Part shown: positions 5,369-6,318 of the stretch, one piece after another
Layout of the letters: every line of letters starts with the position of its first letter
Position numbering within the stretch: the stretch's first letter is position 1
Source: an uncultured Prevotellaceae bacterium
Lineage (GTDB): Bacteria; Bacteroidota; Bacteroidia; Bacteroidales; Bacteroidaceae
Assembly (NCBI GenBank): GCA_945486445.1
Contig: CALYTD010000074.1
Location: 1-6,318, forward strand
Direction of reading: 5' to 3'
DNA: 6,318 nt
Program-made: the position numbers and the translations under genes
The notes under the pieces: generated by a model
What the model saw: the letters and a program-made list of their open reading frames with translations, nothing else
Told to the model about the DNA's origin: nothing
Database searches by the model: none

Positions 5369-6250
5369 ATGATTCCCTCATACTATAAATCCCCCAACAA
5401 CGACTTCACCTTGATACAAGGTGATTGCGTTGAAACCCTATCTCAATTCAAATTTGGCTTTGACATGGTATTTGCCGACCCACCCTACTTTCTGTCTGGG
5501 GGAGGTATCAGTTACCAGGGTGGGAAAATAGTATGTGTAAACAAAGGGGAATGGGACAAACCTAAAACCACAAAAGAGTTGGACACCTTCAATTTGCGAT
5601 GGATTACCGCAGTCCGTGACCACATGAAGGAAAATGCTACCATCTGGGTTTCTGGAACACAACACAATATCTTCAGTGTACAGCAGCAACTAATAAAACT
5701 CGGTTTTAAGGTACTGAATATTATAACATGGGCAAAGACTAATCCTCCTCCAAACATATCTTGCCGCTACTTTACATTCTCTACGGAATACATCATCTGG
5801 GCAAGAAAATCAAAGAAGACACCTCATTACTTCAACTACGAACTGATGAAGGCACTAAACGACAACAAGCAAATGACCGATATATGGCGACTGCCCGCCG
5901 TACTACCGTGGGAAAAATCATGCGGCAAACATCCAACACAGAAGCCCCTTGGCCTACTGGCACGAATAATACAAGCATCAACAGAACCAGGAGCATGGGT
6001 ACTTGACCCTTTCAGCGGTAGTGCCACAACAGGAATAGCAGCCAATCTACTTGGACGTAGATACCTTGGATTAGAGACAGAAAAGACATTTCTCGCCATG
6101 GGTAAGGCACGCAGAGAGGAAATTGATACATTGTCAATTCGAAACGACTATCTAGAACGATTGGTTAAAGCCAAGATAATCAATCATAGAGACAATTTTA
6201 ACCTTTCGGATAATTATGATTGCGACTATGGAATAGCATGGTTACAATAA
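5369..6250 (+). CDS. DpnA-type (beta class) DNA adenine N6-methyltransferase, predicted GATC-specific
   Basis: The second protective methylase of the system. Its motif order is reversed relative to the first one: the catalytic DPPY comes early in VFADPPYFLSGGGIS (34-48), and the SAM-binding motif comes late in VLDPFSGSATTG (211-222), as in the beta class. Other family blocks are NKGEWDK (58-64), TIWVSGTQHNI (91-101), TWAKTNPPPNISCRYFTFST (120-139) and GKHPTQKP (186-193). These match DpnA, which methylates GATC and also accepts single-stranded DNA, protecting plasmid DNA taken up in that form; whether this protein shares that ability is inference. At 293 residues it is slightly longer than DpnA (about 268), with extra residues after about 255. 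The ATG at 5369 places DPPY at the usual distance from the N-terminus. A 51-base gap, with no clear terminator or promoter, separates it from the endonuclease gene. Confidence 0.93.
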   Translation: MIPSYYKSPNNDFTLIQGDCVETLSQFKFGFDMVFADPPYFLSGGGISYQGGKIVCVNKGEWDKPKTTKELDTFNLRWITAVRDHMKENATIWVSGTQHNIFSVQQQLIKLGFKVLNIITWAKTNPPPNISCRYFTFSTEYIIWARKSKKTPHYFNYELMKALNDNKQMTDIWRLPAVLPWEKSCGKHPTQKPLGLLARIIQASTEPGAWVLDPFSGSATTGIAANLLGRRYLGLETEKTFLAMGKARREEIDTLSIRNDYLERLVKAKIINHRDNFNLSDNYDCDYGIAWLQ

Positions 6251-6264
6251 CAGTTCATCTTATT

Positions 6265-6318
6265 GTGGATAAGTCTAATCAAATGAATGATATGATTTTG
6301 AAAATGTTTCAATATGCG
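6265..6318 (+). CDS. Possible start of a further gene, partial
   Basis: After the second methylase stops at 6250, an open frame runs to the right edge. From the ATG at 6283 it reads MNDMILKMFQYA; an in-frame GTG at 6265 would add six residues (MDKSNQ). The same strand and the short gap fit a fourth operon member, but 12 to 18 codons are too few to judge coding or family. Confidence 0.25.
   Translation, partial: MDKSNQMNDMILKMFQYA

Overview
The window looks like Bacteroidales DNA, most likely from Prevotella or a close relative. Three things point there: the promoter pair in the divergent gap fits the Bacteroidetes -33/-7 pattern (TTTG, about 20 bases, TAnnTTTG); start codons follow A-rich leaders rather than Shine-Dalgarno sequences; and the ribonucleotide reductase C-terminal segment and the stand-alone AICAR formyltransferase resemble Bacteroidales proteins. 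The genus is an inference.

Layout. Positions 1-1608, minus strand: an NhaC-family sodium/proton antiporter, followed 19 bases later by the start of a gene encoding the C-terminal part of a class II (B12-dependent) ribonucleotide reductase, which runs off the left edge. Positions 1609-1844: a divergent intergenic region with two back-to-back promoters. Positions 1845-3026, plus strand: a 393-residue AICAR formyltransferase lacking the IMP cyclohydrolase half of PurH. Positions 3027-3199: a long, probably bidirectional terminator hairpin built from a degenerate 21-22 base tandem repeat. Positions 3200-3388: a small, very basic hypothetical protein. Positions 3389-3509: two hairpins marking a change from GC-rich to AT-rich DNA.

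Positions 3510-6250, plus strand, form a complete three-gene type II restriction-modification system of the DpnII/MboI family, predicted to act at GATC. It has a Dam/DpnM-type alpha-class adenine methylase, a DpnII/MboI-type endonuclease and a DpnA-type beta-class adenine methylase, in the methylase-nuclease-methylase order recalled for MboI. Its AT-rich composition against the GC-rich flank suggests horizontal acquisition. The two methylases should protect host GATC sites (DpnA types also act on single-stranded DNA) while the nuclease cuts unmodified DNA.

The most striking feature is not a gene: a hand scan finds only three GATC tetramers in 6318 bases, against about 25 expected by chance. 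The shortage covers the chromosomal flank as well as the system. Two of the three lie 36 bases apart inside the endonuclease gene. I found no wholly new system; the RM family is known, and the new angles are GATC avoidance, the paired sites, the detached reductase C-terminus and the repeat-built terminator.
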